Assembly: GCF_009866805.1 (NCBI RefSeq)
Contig: NZ_SIZW01000043.1
Span: 124,001 to 188,000, forward strand
From: Schauerella aestuarii
GTDB lineage: Bacteria > Pseudomonadota > Gammaproteobacteria > Burkholderiales > Burkholderiaceae_B
DNA length: 64,000 nucleotides
Direction: 5' to 3'
Positions 25,094 to 35,253 of this stretch are shown one piece after another. Within the stretch, counting starts at the first letter, position 1; each line of letters opens with the position of its first letter. The translations under genes were made by a program, and so were the position numbers. The notes below the pieces were generated by a model. That model was not told the DNA's origin. It did no database searches and saw only the letters and a program-made list of their open reading frames with translations.

Positions 25094-25729
25094 TCAAAAC
25101 GTGTATTTGCCAAAAATGAACGCCACGTTGCCGTTGCCTTTCTTGCCCGGAACATACGCGCCGAACAATGTCGCTTTTTTATAGCCGGCGGACACGAGCG
25201 GCAGGATTCCGGGAAACGGCACGTAGCTCATGATGTCGCGTCGTGCAGTCATGAATACCGTGAAGCCGGCACCGAGTCGCGTGTTTTCCGTGGGCCGCGC
25301 GATGCTTTGATAGCCATAGCCCGCCATGGGCTGCCAGTCGTCATGCGAATCCTTGAACGCCATCGCATAAAGACCATGCCAGTCGCCGTCTTCGTCGTAA
25401 AGGCCTTTGCCGAAGCCGCCGCCCCATGACGTTTCGTTGAACTCACGCACCTTGCTGCGCGAGTACGCCCATCGGTTATGCCACGCGTAGCCTGTTAGGT
25501 AGAGCTCGTTGTCGCCCTGCGTCCAGACCTGGCTGACGCGATCGCTCGCCTGGTTGTACCAGCCGGCCACCACGCTCTGGGCCTGGCTGGATGGGCTGGC
25601 GGCAAAGCCTGCTGCGAGCAGCAGGCCGGTGGCAACTGAGCGAAACCGCAAGCGCGCAGCACGCTCGGCAACGGCGCCTCGGGATGAAAGCGTGCGCTCA
25701 GCGACGAGAGTAGGAGGAGCAAAAAACAT
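25094..25729 (-). CDS. pagP: Lipid A palmitoyltransferase PagP
   Basis: 211 residues from ATG 25729. A long N-terminus precedes a signal peptide core (SVATGLLLAAGFAASPSSQA); a TTG further in, at LRFRSVATG, could be the true start because the ATG lacks a clear RBS. The mature 8-stranded barrel matches E. coli PagP closely: YAWHNRWAYSRSK with the catalytic His, ETSWGGGFGKGLYDEDGDWH, GLYAMAFKDSHDDWQPMAGYG and the final phenylalanine. PagP sits in the outer membrane and transfers palmitate from phospholipid to lipid A. The gene is isolated among catabolic genes; I see no PhoP-type box upstream. Confidence 0.92.
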   Translation of the reverse strand: MFFAPPTLVAERTLSSRGAVAERAARLRFRSVATGLLLAAGFAASPSSQAQSVVAGWYNQASDRVSQVWTQGDNELYLTGYAWHNRWAYSRSKVREFNETSWGGGFGKGLYDEDGDWHGLYAMAFKDSHDDWQPMAGYGYQSIARPTENTRLGAGFTVFMTARRDIMSYVPFPGILPLVSAGYKKATLFGAYVPGKKGNGNVAFIFGKYTF

Positions 25730-25951
25730 GGCCAAAAAGCGGGCAAACCCGAAGAGAATTCATGAATGTGTGATAACACGCAGCACGAATTGTTCCTGCT
25801 TTTCAATGAATTGGTGCAGGCCTTACCTCTGGTTTGCCGCTATCGATCGCGTCGGCCGGATCGGGCGTGCTGCACTTCCGATGCGCCTCGCACCTCCAGC
25901 CGGGCGATGTCGATCGTCGCGCGTGTTGATGGCGGTGGCGCTGCGCCGCTC

Positions 25952-27544
25952 TCAGCGGCGTTTCGCGAGCTTGTTCGCTACCTGGTAACCCGAGTTGCCG
26001 CCCAACCCCGGCCCCGGATGTGTGGCTGCGCCAATGTGAAAGACGTTGCCGTATGGCGTCTTGTGTCCGCCCACGCCATCGCGCTTGGCGAAGGGCCGAA
26101 ACCAGAAGAATTGATCGGGCGAGCAGATGCCGGAGTAGGGGTCGCCGCCCACCAGATTGCAGTTCATGGCTTCCAGATCGGCGGGCGAGTAGGCGACCCG
26201 ACCCACGATGCACGACGCCAGATCGGGCAGCACGCGTTCGAGACGGTGCTGAATGCGATCGGCCATCGCCTCGCGGATGCGCGGGCTCCAGGTGAAGTCG
26301 GCCTCCGCTGCGATTTCACCTGCGGCATCGCCGCGCACTTTGGATGGCATGTCTTGCAATTGCAGCCACAAGATCCAGCCGCCGGCAGGCGCGCGCGTGG
26401 CATCGACGGCCACGGGTTGTCCGACGGCGATCGTGGGATAACGCGGCAACTGGCCGTTGTTGGCTTCCACGACGGCAAGGCAAACGTTTTCCATGCTTTC
26501 CGTCACGTGCACCAGCGGCACGGAGAGCAGCTCGGCATCCGGCCAGGTGGGCGGACGACTCAGTGCGAAGTGGATCTGCATGCAGCCCCGGCCGTAGCGA
26601 TAGGCCGCGGCGCTGTCGCGAACCGCTTGCGGTGCTTGCGGCAGCAGGTCGCGATACAACTGTGTGGGGGTGACGTTGCACACCACCGATTCGCTGCAAA
26701 GGTAATCGCGGCCATTGGCGCGCACGCCCACCGCCGTGTTGCCGGTGAGCAGCACGCGCTCGACATGTGCGCCGGTGCTGAGTTGTCCGCCGTGCTTGCG
26801 AATGATGGCGGCCAGGCCTTCCACCAGTTTTTCGCCACCGCCTTCCACCACCGGCATCCCGCCAGCCGTGACGGCTGCGAAGGTGACCTTGCCGATCAGC
26901 GCCGAGGTGGCATCGTCCGGGCCGATGCCGCTGTGCAGCACCCAAGGGGCGAGCAGCGCGCGTGAAGTGGGGGAGGTGAAGGTGCGCTCGGACCAGCGCC
27001 GAAAACTTTCCAGCGATTCCGACGCAAAGTTCAGCAATCCGCCGATGCCGCGCGCGCGCCAGGCGCCAAACAGGGTGCGCAAAAGTTTGAAGCCGTAGGG
27101 GTCTTCGCCGAGCAGCCCGAACGTGAGCTGAGCATCGCGTTGGAACAGCTGCCCGGCCAGGGTCGCGAATGCGTCGCCATCGCCCGGCGCCAGTCGATTC
27201 ATGCGGGCGGCGGTGTCTGCAATGTCATGCGTGAGCGCCAGGTGCTCGCCGTCGGGGGTGACGAGGCCGGTGGTATATCCGTTACTCGGAAAGCGCACGC
27301 CCGCGGCCGCGAGGTCGTCCTTGAGCTCGGCGTAGCCGGGGCTGGCCATGAAAAGGGGATACCAGGACGACAGCGTCTCATGCCGATACCCGGGAAACAA
27401 TTCCACGGTGCGGATGCATCCTCCCAGGGTGTCGTTGCGCTCGAAGACGTGCACCGTTTTGCCGCGTTTGGCGAGTACGGCGGCACACACCAGCGCGTTG
27501 ATGCCGCTACCGACGATGATGATCTGGGGCGAGGCGGTCTGCAT
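25952..27544 (-). CDS. CrtI/PYROXD2-like FAD-dependent oxidoreductase
   Basis: 530 residues from ATG 27544. The N-terminal FAD turn is IIIVGSGINALVCAAVLAKRGK followed by VHVFERNDTLGGCIRTVELF, and the C-terminal GNVFHIGAATHPGPGLGGNSGYQVAN is the FAD-binding end found in phytoene desaturase-like proteins. Members desaturate or oxidise hydrophobic or cyclic substrates, but carotenoid genes are absent here and the protein is closer to the PYROXD2-like group of unknown substrate. It is the last gene of the 14-gene aromatic operon, 22 bases after the cyclase gene, and may oxidise a cyclic intermediate. Confidence 0.78.
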   Translation of the reverse strand: MQTASPQIIIVGSGINALVCAAVLAKRGKTVHVFERNDTLGGCIRTVELFPGYRHETLSSWYPLFMASPGYAELKDDLAAAGVRFPSNGYTTGLVTPDGEHLALTHDIADTAARMNRLAPGDGDAFATLAGQLFQRDAQLTFGLLGEDPYGFKLLRTLFGAWRARGIGGLLNFASESLESFRRWSERTFTSPTSRALLAPWVLHSGIGPDDATSALIGKVTFAAVTAGGMPVVEGGGEKLVEGLAAIIRKHGGQLSTGAHVERVLLTGNTAVGVRANGRDYLCSESVVCNVTPTQLYRDLLPQAPQAVRDSAAAYRYGRGCMQIHFALSRPPTWPDAELLSVPLVHVTESMENVCLAVVEANNGQLPRYPTIAVGQPVAVDATRAPAGGWILWLQLQDMPSKVRGDAAGEIAAEADFTWSPRIREAMADRIQHRLERVLPDLASCIVGRVAYSPADLEAMNCNLVGGDPYSGICSPDQFFWFRPFAKRDGVGGHKTPYGNVFHIGAATHPGPGLGGNSGYQVANKLAKRR

Positions 27545-27566
27545 CGATGGAATCTGCCTGAAACGA

Positions 27567-28346
27567 TTAAGGGACGAGGGCCAGCACCCGCAACGGCGAG
27601 CCCGAGCCGCGCTGGATTTTCAAGGGGGCCGCAATGATCACCGCACCGACGGCGGGCAGTTGGTCGAGGTTGTTCAGGCACTGCAAGCCATAGCGATTGG
27701 CGCCGTGCATCAGTGTGTGGCACGGGTACGCGGTTGGCCACGCATACGATTGCCCGGCGTCGGTATTGATGGTTTCCACACCGAAGCCGTGCACGTCCCG
27801 TTCGCGAATCAGCCACTCCACGGTTTCCTGCGTGGGCCCGGGCGTGTGCGCGCCGTCTTCCTTCATATTCAGGAACGCGGCAGGGTCGTTGACGCGTTTC
27901 GACCAGCCGGATTGGAACAGCACCCAGGCTCCCGCCGGGATGCGGCCATGTTGGGCTTCCCACTTCTCCAGAAACGCCACGGTGAGCAGCCAGTCTTCAT
28001 CGCCGGCGACCTCGGCGCGCGCGTCTATCACGACGGCCGGCGCAATGAAGTTCTTGGGGTCGATCGTGTCGACGGTGTTGTTTGGATGATCGCGGCCACT
28101 GATCCAATGCGCCGGCGCATCGAAGTGCGTGCCGGTGTGTTCACCGCAGGTGAAATTGTTCCAGTACCAGCCCGGACCGGCATCGTCATACTCGGAGATC
28201 TTGTCGATCTTGAATCCGGTGACCTGACCGAATTGGGGCGGCAGCTGCAACGACGGAAATTCGGGCGAGAGGGTGTGCGTCAAATCGATCAGGCGCAGTT
28301 CGCCGGCGGCCAGTTGCTGCATGAAGGTGAGGGTGGCGTCGGTCAT
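27567..28346 (-). CDS. Cyclase-family metal-dependent hydrolase (kynurenine formamidase-like fold)
   Basis: 259 residues from ATG 28346. The family motif HxGTHxDxPxH appears as HTGTHFDAPAH (His70, His74, Asp76, His80), binding the catalytic metal; LIDLTHTLSPEFPSLQ at residues 19-34 is the usual start. The family includes arylformamidase and isatin hydrolase and opens amides, lactams or lactones. The segment CHTLMHGANRYGLQCLNNLDQL holds the C-terminal active-site part. Its position between the MHS carrier and the CrtI-like enzyme suggests it hydrolyses a ring-cleavage lactone or amide in the same pathway. Confidence 0.85.
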   Translation of the reverse strand: MTDATLTFMQQLAAGELRLIDLTHTLSPEFPSLQLPPQFGQVTGFKIDKISEYDDAGPGWYWNNFTCGEHTGTHFDAPAHWISGRDHPNNTVDTIDPKNFIAPAVVIDARAEVAGDEDWLLTVAFLEKWEAQHGRIPAGAWVLFQSGWSKRVNDPAAFLNMKEDGAHTPGPTQETVEWLIRERDVHGFGVETINTDAGQSYAWPTAYPCHTLMHGANRYGLQCLNNLDQLPAVGAVIIAAPLKIQRGSGSPLRVLALVP

Positions 28347-28377
28347 GGGGCATTCTCCAATTCGAAAGGGGCTTGCA

Positions 28378-29688
28378 TCACGTGTTGCGCGTCATGCCGC
28401 GCGAATACAGCACGGCGGCAGTGGTGACGGCGGCAAGGAAGATCAGATAAAGCGATACGGGCCAGGCGGCCTGGTAGCGCGACAGCAATGCGGTGGCGAT
28501 GAAGGGCGCAAAGCCGCCGCCCACCACCGACGCGATTTCGCGGCCGATCGAAATGCCGGAGTACCGTACGTCGGTGGAAAAGAGTTCGGTGTAGAAGCTC
28601 GGTTGCGTGCCGATCATCGCGGCATGGCACAAGGTGTTGGCCAGGACGAATGCGAGGATGACCAATGTGGTGTCCTTGGTGGCGATCATCCAGAAAAACG
28701 GAAACGCCACGATCATCAAACCGATGGTGCCCATCAGGTATACCGGCCGACGGCCGATGCGGTCGGACAGGGCGCCGTAGGCAATCATGGCGGGCAGGGC
28801 CAGCGTCATCGAGATCATGACGCCGGCGAGCATCACCGTATTCGACACGCCGATGTATTTGCCGTATGCCAGCGAGAACGCGAGGAAGATATATGAGCCG
28901 CCGCTTTCGGCGATTCGCAGGCCCATGCCCACCAGCATGCCCCTGGGATGCTCCTTGAACGCGCGCAGCCAGGGCATCTCGGCTTTCTTGGGGACGTGCG
29001 TGCCTGACTTCCCGGCCTTTTCGGCTTTGCTGAAGTCTTCCGTCTCGGGCAGCTTGTGGCGAATGTAGGCCCCGACGCCGAACAGCACCACGCTGCCCAG
29101 GAACGGGAGTCGCCACCCCCACGCCAGGAAGTCCTCCGGCGGCAGTTGCTGCACGGCAAGGAAGGCGGCCGCCGACAGCACGAAGCCGCCTGCGACACCC
29201 GCCTGGCTCCAGGCGGCGTAGAACCCGCGCCGATTGGGTGGCGCGTTTTCGGAGATGATCAGCACCCCGCCGCCCCACTCGCCGCCGGCCGCCATGCCTT
29301 GGAGAAGGCGCAGCAAGACCAGCCCGATCGGTGCCCAGATACCGATCGTGGCATAGGTGGGCAACAGGCCGATCAGGAATGTCGAGGCGCCCATGATGAA
29401 GAGCGTGGCCACCAGCGCCGTGCGGCGCCCGATGCGATCGCCGATGTGGCCGAAGATCACCGCGCCGAAGGGGCGCGCGATGAACCCGACGGCAAACCCG
29501 GCGAACGCGGCCAGGGTGCCGGTGAGGGGATCGGTGCCCACCGGAAAGAACAGTTGCCCGAACACGAGCGCGGCGGCGGTGCCATACAGGAAGAAGTCAT
29601 ACCATTCCAGGGCGTTGCCGGCGACCGATGCGGCGACGATTTTGCGAAGACTGACCGGTTGCCCGGATCCTGCGACCACTGTACTCAC
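28378..29688 (-). CDS. MHS-family MFS metabolite:H+ symporter
   Basis: 436 residues from GTG 29688, with AAGGGA 7 bases upstream. The MHS signature is clear: IVAASVAGNALEWYDFFLYG in helix 1, FIARPFGAVIFGHIGDRIGR with the RRTALV loop, LLRLLQGMAAGGEWGGGVLI, and the matching GALSDRIGRRPVYL in the second half. Relatives (ShiA, KgtP, ProP) import organic acids or betaines. It provides a second importer beside the Liv-type ABC system in the same operon, 29 bases after livF. Confidence 0.88.
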   Translation of the reverse strand: MSTVVAGSGQPVSLRKIVAASVAGNALEWYDFFLYGTAAALVFGQLFFPVGTDPLTGTLAAFAGFAVGFIARPFGAVIFGHIGDRIGRRTALVATLFIMGASTFLIGLLPTYATIGIWAPIGLVLLRLLQGMAAGGEWGGGVLIISENAPPNRRGFYAAWSQAGVAGGFVLSAAAFLAVQQLPPEDFLAWGWRLPFLGSVVLFGVGAYIRHKLPETEDFSKAEKAGKSGTHVPKKAEMPWLRAFKEHPRGMLVGMGLRIAESGGSYIFLAFSLAYGKYIGVSNTVMLAGVMISMTLALPAMIAYGALSDRIGRRPVYLMGTIGLMIVAFPFFWMIATKDTTLVILAFVLANTLCHAAMIGTQPSFYTELFSTDVRYSGISIGREIASVVGGGFAPFIATALLSRYQAAWPVSLYLIFLAAVTTAAVLYSRGMTRNT

Positions 29689-29717
29689 GACGGTTCCCTT
29701 ATCGGTGTGATGGTGCG

Positions 29718-30458
29718 TTAAATCGCTGGGGCGACCGGTTTGCCATGCCCCAGATAGATGTCGATAACCTTCGGGTTTTGCGCGACTTCCGCGGCCGGCC
29801 CTTCGAGCGTGACGGCGCCGAGTTCGAGCACGTAGGCGTAATCGGCGATCTTCAATGCGGCGCGCGCGTTCTGCTCGACCAGCAGGATCGAAACGCCGCG
29901 ACGCCGCAGCTCCACGACGATGTTGAGGACTTCGCCCACGATGCGCGGTGCCAGGCCCAGACTTGGCTCGTCGAGCATCAGCAACGTGGGGCGCGCCATG
30001 AGCGCGCGGCCCAGCGCCAGCATCTGGCGTTCACCCCCCGACAGCGTGGCCGCCAGTTGACCGCGGCGTTCGCGCAGGCGCGGGAAGAGGTCGTACACCT
30101 CTTGCAGGCTTTGCGTTTGATCGCGCTGCCCGGTGCGGTAGCGATGAAAGCCGCCGAGGGCGAGGTTGTCTTCGACCGTCATCTCGCCGAAGAGCTCGCG
30201 CTTTTCCGGGACGAGATTCATCCCGGCGGCGACCATGTCCTCGACCTCGGCATGGACGAACGGCCGGTCGCCGAACACGATGTCGCCACGTGACGGCAGC
30301 ATGCCCATGATGGCCGAGAGCAGCGTGGTCTTGCCGGCGCCGTTAGGCCCGATGACCGTCACGATCTGGCCGCGGCCCACGGTGAGATCGACGCCGCCCA
30401 CCGCAGTGATGTTGTCGTAGGCCACCTGCAGGCCGCGTACGGTGAGTAGATCGCTCAT
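29718..30458 (-). CDS. Branched-chain-type ABC transporter ATP-binding protein (LivF-like)
   Basis: 246 residues from ATG 30458, beginning directly after the previous stop. Walker A GPNGAGKTTLLSAIMG, signature LSGGERQMLALGRAL, Walker B LLMLDEPSLGLAP, and the LivF-specific start LLTVRGLQVAYDNITAVGGV with MGMLPSRGDIVF. It is the second ATPase of the importer; the first is fused to the permease. Given the operon, the transporter probably takes up an aromatic acid rather than leucine, as several Liv-type systems do. Confidence 0.9.
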   Translation of the reverse strand: MSDLLTVRGLQVAYDNITAVGGVDLTVGRGQIVTVIGPNGAGKTTLLSAIMGMLPSRGDIVFGDRPFVHAEVEDMVAAGMNLVPEKRELFGEMTVEDNLALGGFHRYRTGQRDQTQSLQEVYDLFPRLRERRGQLAATLSGGERQMLALGRALMARPTLLMLDEPSLGLAPRIVGEVLNIVVELRRRGVSILLVEQNARAALKIADYAYVLELGAVTLEGPAAEVAQNPKVIDIYLGHGKPVAPAI

Positions 30459-32252
30459 TTAGTCCACGCCTCCCAGATAAGCGTCGAGCACGGCGGGATT
30501 TTCGCGAATCTCGGCAGGCAAGCCTTCGGCGATCTTCTCGCCGAAGTCCATGACGACGATGCGGTCCACCAGGCCCATCACGAATTCCATGTCGTGTTCG
30601 ACGAGCAGGATGGCCATCCCTTCATCTTTCAAGCGGCGCAGCAACTGCGCCAGCGCCTGCTTTTCGAGGTAGCGCAGGCCGGCGGCCGGCTCGTCGAGCA
30701 ACAGCACGGCCGGGTCGGACGTGAGCGCGCGGGCGATTTCGAGGATGCGCTGCTGGCCCAACGACAACGAACCGGCCTCGTCATGCATGTGCGCGCCGAG
30801 ACCGACACGCTCGATGTGCTGCGCGGCGCAGGCCAGCAATTGCGCTTCCTCGCTGCGATCCAGGCGCCATGCCGAAGACAGGATGCCTTTGTGCCCGCGT
30901 AGATGCGCGCCGATGGCGACGTTCTCCAGTACGCTCATTTTGCCCAGCAGCCGCACATGCTGGAACGTGCGCGACAGGCCCATGCGCGCGATGTGACGTG
31001 CGCCGAGCCCGGTCACCTCCCGCCCTAGAAACACCACGCTGCCGGACGTGGGCGTGTCCACGCCCGAGAGCTGATTGAAGAAGGTGCTCTTGCCTGCGCC
31101 GTTGGGTCCGATCAAGGCCAGGATTTCACCGGCGTGCACGTCCAGGCTCATGTCGTTATTGGCCACCAAGCCACCAAACTTGCGGGTGATGCGATCGGCC
31201 TGCAGCACGACGTCGCCCCGCGTGGGCATGGGTTTGGCGGGCAGCGGCGGTGCGGTCGAATCGATCGCGCGCGGCGCGCGGCGCACCGGCACCCATCTGG
31301 CGATCAGCGGCCACAGTCCCCCGCGCGCACGGTGCAGCAGCAGCACCATCCCGAAGCCGAACACGATGATCTCGAAATTGCCCGTTTGCCCCAATAACCT
31401 GGGCAGCCAGTCCTGCAGCCATTGTTTGAGCAGCGTGAAGAGGCCTGCGCCCACGATGGCGCCCCACACATGGCCTGCGCCGCCGATCACGGCCATGAAC
31501 AGATATTCGATCCCCATCTGCAAGCCGAAGGGCTGCGGGTTGACGAAGCGTTGCATGTGGGCATAAAGCCAGCCGGACGCGCTGGCTTGAAGGGCGGCCA
31601 CGAGAAAAATAATGACGCGCGCGCGCGCCGTATTCACACCCATCGATTCGGCCATGATGCGTCCGCCCTTGAGTGCGCGGATCGCCCGCCCCTCGCGTGA
31701 ATCGAGCAGGTTTTGCGTGGACCAGAGCGCGAGCAGCATGAACGCCCAGATCAGATAGAAAATGCGTTCGCCGGTATTGAGCGCAATACCGAAAAAAGAA
31801 ATCACCGGGATATTGGGCAGGCCGGTGTGGCCGCCGAAACCGTCGACCGAGCCGAAGGCGTAGTACAAGCTCAGGCCCCAGGCGATCGTCCCCAGGGGCA
31901 GGAAGTGGCCGGAGAGACTCAGGGTGATGGCGCCGAGCAGCCACGCCACCACCAATGTGATCGCCAGTCCCACCAGCAACGTGATCCAGGGCGACGCGCC
32001 CAGCCACGCCATCCATGCGGGAAGCGTGTCGCCTTGCGTGGTGAGGATGGCGGTGGTGTAGGCACCCAGGCCCACGAAGGCAGCCTGGCCGAAGCTGGTG
32101 AGTCCGCCCACGCCGGTGAGCAAGACGAGCCCCAGCGCCACCATCGCGTACAAGCCGATGTAGTTGAGCAAGGTGACGTAAAACGGCGGCAGCACCAGGG
32201 GCGCCACGGCCAGCAGCGCCAGAAAGATCAGGATCAGGCGGCGCGGCGTCAT
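30459..32252 (-). CDS. Fused LivM permease and LivG ATP-binding protein
   Basis: 597 residues from ATG 32252. Residues 1-310 are a LivM-type permease with about nine membrane segments ([60 protein letters not shown]). A ~35-residue linker ([20 protein letters not shown]) joins the LivG ATPase: [20 protein letters not shown], Walker [12 protein letters not shown], signature [14 protein letters not shown], Walker [11 protein letters not shown]. LivM and LivG are separate in E. coli; the fusion is frequent in Burkholderiales. It overlaps livH by 4 bases and abuts livF. Confidence 0.92.
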   Translation of the reverse strand: MTPRRLILIFLALLAVAPLVLPPFYVTLLNYIGLYAMVALGLVLLTGVGGLTSFGQAAFVGLGAYTTAILTTQGDTLPAWMAWLGASPWITLLVGLAITLVVAWLLGAITLSLSGHFLPLGTIAWGLSLYYAFGSVDGFGGHTGLPNIPVISFFGIALNTGERIFYLIWAFMLLALWSTQNLLDSREGRAIRALKGGRIMAESMGVNTARARVIIFLVAALQASASGWLYAHMQRFVNPQPFGLQMGIEYLFMAVIGGAGHVWGAIVGAGLFTLLKQWLQDWLPRLLGQTGNFEIIVFGFGMVLLLHRARGGLWPLIARWVPVRRAPRAIDSTAPPLPAKPMPTRGDVVLQADRITRKFGGLVANNDMSLDVHAGEILALIGPNGAGKSTFFNQLSGVDTPTSGSVVFLGREVTGLGARHIARMGLSRTFQHVRLLGKMSVLENVAIGAHLRGHKGILSSAWRLDRSEEAQLLACAAQHIERVGLGAHMHDEAGSLSLGQQRILEIARALTSDPAVLLLDEPAAGLRYLEKQALAQLLRRLKDEGMAILLVEHDMEFVMGLVDRIVVMDFGEKIAEGLPAEIRENPAVLDAYLGGVD

Positions 32253-33289
32253 TCGTCTTCCTCTTCGACCGTGTGGCTGCGCAGCGAGCGCCAGAGCAGG
32301 ACGGGAATGATCAACGTAAACACGATGATCTCTTTGTAGGCGCTGGCCCAGAACGCCGAAAAGGCTTCGATCATCCCGACCAGGACTGCGCCACCGGCCG
32401 CCAGCGGATAGCTGACGAGGCCGCCGATGATGGCGCCCACGAAGCCCTTCAAGCTGATCAGAAAACCCGAGTCGTAGTACACCGTGGTGATCGGCGCGAT
32501 GAGAATGCCGGAGACGGTGCCGATCAACGCGGCCAGAAAGAAGGTGGCGCGACCGGCAAACACGGGCGAGATCCCCATCAATCGCGCGCCGGTGCGGTTA
32601 TAGGCCGCAGCGCGCAAAGCCTTGCCGTACAGCGTGCGATCGAAGCACACATACAGCACGACGATCAACACCACCGAGACGCCGATCACCCACAGCACCT
32701 GGCTCGGCACATTGGCGGGGCCCACGGTCAAGACGGTGTCGGTGAAGGGATCGGTGCGCCCGCCATCCACGCCGAAGATCAAAAGCCCCAGCCCGACCAA
32801 TGCAATGTGCACGGCGATCGACACGATGAGCAGAATCAGCGGCGACGCCGAAGCGATCGGTTGATAGAAGAGGCGATAGAGTTGCGGTCCCATCGGCACG
32901 AGCAGCGCCAGAACGAGCAGTGCGCGCACGGCCATCGGCAGGGTGGCCAGGGGCAGGGTATAGAGCAATGCGGCCAGTGCGAACGGGTAGGCGAGCTTGA
33001 GCAACAAACCGCGTGGCAGGTGCCAGGCGCCGCGCCGCTTGCGTATCGCCCAGGCGTCGGCGCAGGCCTCGGCCACGGCAAAGCCCGCAAGCAACCACAC
33101 GAGCGTGGTGGGGCGGCCCGTTTGCAGGGCCGCCATCGCAAGCGCGGCGAACGCCACGAACTCCCCCTGCGGGATGAACAGCACCCGGGTTACGGTGAAG
33201 ACGAGCAGGATGGCCATCGCCAGCAGCGCGTAGACCGCGCCGTTGGTAATGCCGTCCTGCGTCAGGATCAGGGCGATCTGGGCATCCAT
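32249..33289 (-). CDS. Branched-chain-type ABC transporter permease (LivH-like)
   Basis: 346 residues from ATG 33289. LivH features: [20 protein letters not shown] and [15 protein letters not shown] at the N-terminus, then [20 protein letters not shown] in the conserved cytoplasmic loop and [20 protein letters not shown] near the end. A ~75-residue section (about 70-150) with two extra hydrophobic stretches makes it longer than the ~290-residue norm. It forms the channel with the LivM half of the fused protein. Confidence 0.9.
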   Translation of the reverse strand: MDAQIALILTQDGITNGAVYALLAMAILLVFTVTRVLFIPQGEFVAFAALAMAALQTGRPTTLVWLLAGFAVAEACADAWAIRKRRGAWHLPRGLLLKLAYPFALAALLYTLPLATLPMAVRALLVLALLVPMGPQLYRLFYQPIASASPLILLIVSIAVHIALVGLGLLIFGVDGGRTDPFTDTVLTVGPANVPSQVLWVIGVSVVLIVVLYVCFDRTLYGKALRAAAYNRTGARLMGISPVFAGRATFFLAALIGTVSGILIAPITTVYYDSGFLISLKGFVGAIIGGLVSYPLAAGGAVLVGMIEAFSAFWASAYKEIIVFTLIIPVLLWRSLRSHTVEEEDE

Positions 33290-33311
33290 GGCGTGTTGTC
33301 GCTCCGGGCCG

Positions 33312-34460
33312 TTACTTGATCAGGGCCCAGTCGCCGTTCTTGACCGTGATCAACTCACGGCCGCGCTCATCGAAACCGCTGTGATCGGCCGCCGACATGT
33401 TGTAGACGCCTTGCGTGCCCACGAGCTCACGCGTCTGTTCGAGTGCATCGCGCAAGGCGCTGCGAAATTCGGGCGTGCCGGGTTTGGCCGTTTTGCCTGC
33501 AATCGGCACCGCTTTCTCGAGCAGGAGCCCGGCGTCATACACATTTGCGCCGAAGGTGGCGGGCTTGGACCCGTTGAGCTTCTCGTAAGCGGCGATGTAG
33601 TCGGTGGCGACCTTCTTCGAAGGGTTGCTGTCGGGTATTTCAGGCAAGACCAACATCAGGCTCGCGGCGAGGATCGTGCCTTCGACGCGCTTGCCGCCCA
33701 GCTTGAGAAAGTCCGGCAACGCGGCGCCGTGCGTTTGATAGAACTTGCCTTTGTAGCCTTGATCGAAGAGCGTGTTTTGCGGCAGAACGCTGGCGGCACC
33801 CGGCGCGGCGATGAGCACGGCATCGGGGCGCGCCGACAGCAACTTGAGCGCCTGCCCGGTGACCGAACTATCGGTGCGCACGTAGCGTTCGTTGGCCGTG
33901 ATCTTGATGCCTTTCTCCGCCGCCATGCCCGAGAACACCTTGTACCAATTCTCACCGTACGGGTCGTTCAGGCCGATGAACCCCACCGTCTTGATGCCGG
34001 TCTTGGCCATGTGCTCGACCAGCGCGCGCGCGATGATGTCGTCGTTTTGCGTGGTCTTGAACACCCATTTCTTTTGCTCATTCATCGGCAGCACCACGGC
34101 GGCCGTACCGACCGGCGCCAGCATGGGGGTGCCCGATTCTGCTGCGAACTGGATCGTGCCCATGGCGTTGGGTGAGCCTGAAGGCCCGATGATGGCGTCC
34201 ACGTTCTGCTCGGAAATCAGCTTCTTGAAGGCCGTGACCGATGCGGTGGAATCGCTGGCGTCATCCAGCGAGATGTATTCGACCGTGAGATCGCCGATCT
34301 TCTTGGGCAAGAGCGGCACGGAGTTTTTCTGCGGGATGCCGACCAGTGCCGTGGGCCCCGTGGATGACGTCACCACGCCTATCTTGACTTGCGCCATCGC
34401 GGGCAAGGTGCAGAGGGTGGCGAGAACGGCTGCGGCCAGCGCGAATTTCTTGGAATGCAT
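33312..34460 (-). CDS. Periplasmic ligand-binding protein of the Liv-type ABC transporter
   Basis: 382 residues from ATG 34460; signal peptide residues 1-23 ([12 protein letters not shown]). The mature protein starts [20 protein letters not shown], followed by [30 protein letters not shown] and [20 protein letters not shown], the type I periplasmic fold of LivK-like receptors. Receptors of this group commonly bind aromatic acids such as benzoate or phenylpropenoids. It lies 22 bases upstream of livH in the aromatic operon. Confidence 0.9.
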   Translation of the reverse strand: MHSKKFALAAAVLATLCTLPAMAQVKIGVVTSSTGPTALVGIPQKNSVPLLPKKIGDLTVEYISLDDASDSTASVTAFKKLISEQNVDAIIGPSGSPNAMGTIQFAAESGTPMLAPVGTAAVVLPMNEQKKWVFKTTQNDDIIARALVEHMAKTGIKTVGFIGLNDPYGENWYKVFSGMAAEKGIKITANERYVRTDSSVTGQALKLLSARPDAVLIAAPGAASVLPQNTLFDQGYKGKFYQTHGAALPDFLKLGGKRVEGTILAASLMLVLPEIPDSNPSKKVATDYIAAYEKLNGSKPATFGANVYDAGLLLEKAVPIAGKTAKPGTPEFRSALRDALEQTRELVGTQGVYNMSAADHSGFDERGRELITVKNGDWALIK

Positions 34461-34494
34461 GGTGAACCCTCCGGATGGGAGATGGGTGGATAAC

Positions 34495-35253
34495 CTAGAT
34501 CGTGATGGAACTCACACTCGCACCGCCGCAGACGAACAGCGTCTGGCCGGTGATGAAACTGTTTTGCGGATCGGAAAAGAACATCACGGCGCGGGCGACA
34601 TCGTCGGCACGACCCAGTCGGCCCACCGGAATGCTGCGGGCCAGTTGCTGCTCGCGCGCACTGCCGCGTTCGACCACCTCGTAGAACATGTCGGTCTGTA
34701 CCGGGCCGGGCGCGACCACGTTGACGGTGATGCCGTGCGCGGCCAGTTCGAGCGACCAGGTGCGCGCCATGCCGATCATGCCGGCCTTGGTGGCCGAGTA
34801 GGCGGTGCGGGTTGGCAAGCCCAACGCGCCGCGCGACGAGAGCAGCACGATGCGGCCGAACTGGCGCGCCTGCATGCCGGGCAGCGCCGCCTGTACCAGA
34901 CTGATGGCGGCGCCCAGATGCAATTGCGTCAAGCCTTGCAGATCGCTCTGCTTGACCTCGGGCAAGAGCGCGGGCCAGATGACGCCTGCGTTGTGCACGA
35001 CGTGACTGATGGCGAAGCGGCGGGCGGCCTCTGCCGCAGCCTGCTCGGTAGCGGTGGCGTCGAGCAGATCCACCTGGATGTTGTGCAGATTGGGGTGGGT
35101 GATATCGGCCGCGCGGCGTGCCAGCGATATCACCGTGTAGCCGGCGTCGAGCATGCTGTGGCAAATGCCGGCACCGATGCCGGTGCTGCCCCCGGTCACC
35201 AGGGCGATGCGATCGGCATTCGCGGCGTCGGAAGATAATGCGGATGAGTTCAT
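34495..35253 (-). CDS. Short-chain dehydrogenase/reductase
   Basis: 252 residues from ATG 35253, overlapping the DUF35 gene by 4 bases. Cofactor turn TGGSTGIGAGICHSM, then HNAGV in place of NNAG, catalytic Ser in IVLLSSRGALG, and Tyr-Lys in YSATKAGMIGMAR; the C-terminal SFITGQTLFVCGGAS is usual. The neighbours (Rieske dioxygenase, CoA ligase, thiolase-fold/DUF35) suggest oxidation of a cis-dihydrodiol or of a beta-hydroxyacyl-CoA. Which of the two cannot be told from sequence alone. Confidence 0.87.
   Translation of the reverse strand: MNSSALSSDAANADRIALVTGGSTGIGAGICHSMLDAGYTVISLARRAADITHPNLHNIQVDLLDATATEQAAAEAARRFAISHVVHNAGVIWPALLPEVKQSDLQGLTQLHLGAAISLVQAALPGMQARQFGRIVLLSSRGALGLPTRTAYSATKAGMIGMARTWSLELAAHGITVNVVAPGPVQTDMFYEVVERGSAREQQLARSIPVGRLGRADDVARAVMFFSDPQNSFITGQTLFVCGGASVSSITI

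Noticed and set aside
25730-25951. Small gene between pagP and the CrtI-like gene
   Set aside because: Reading frames here are extensions of shadows from the neighbouring genes, with no RBS and no domain. I see nothing in this stretch except the presumed pagP promoter.
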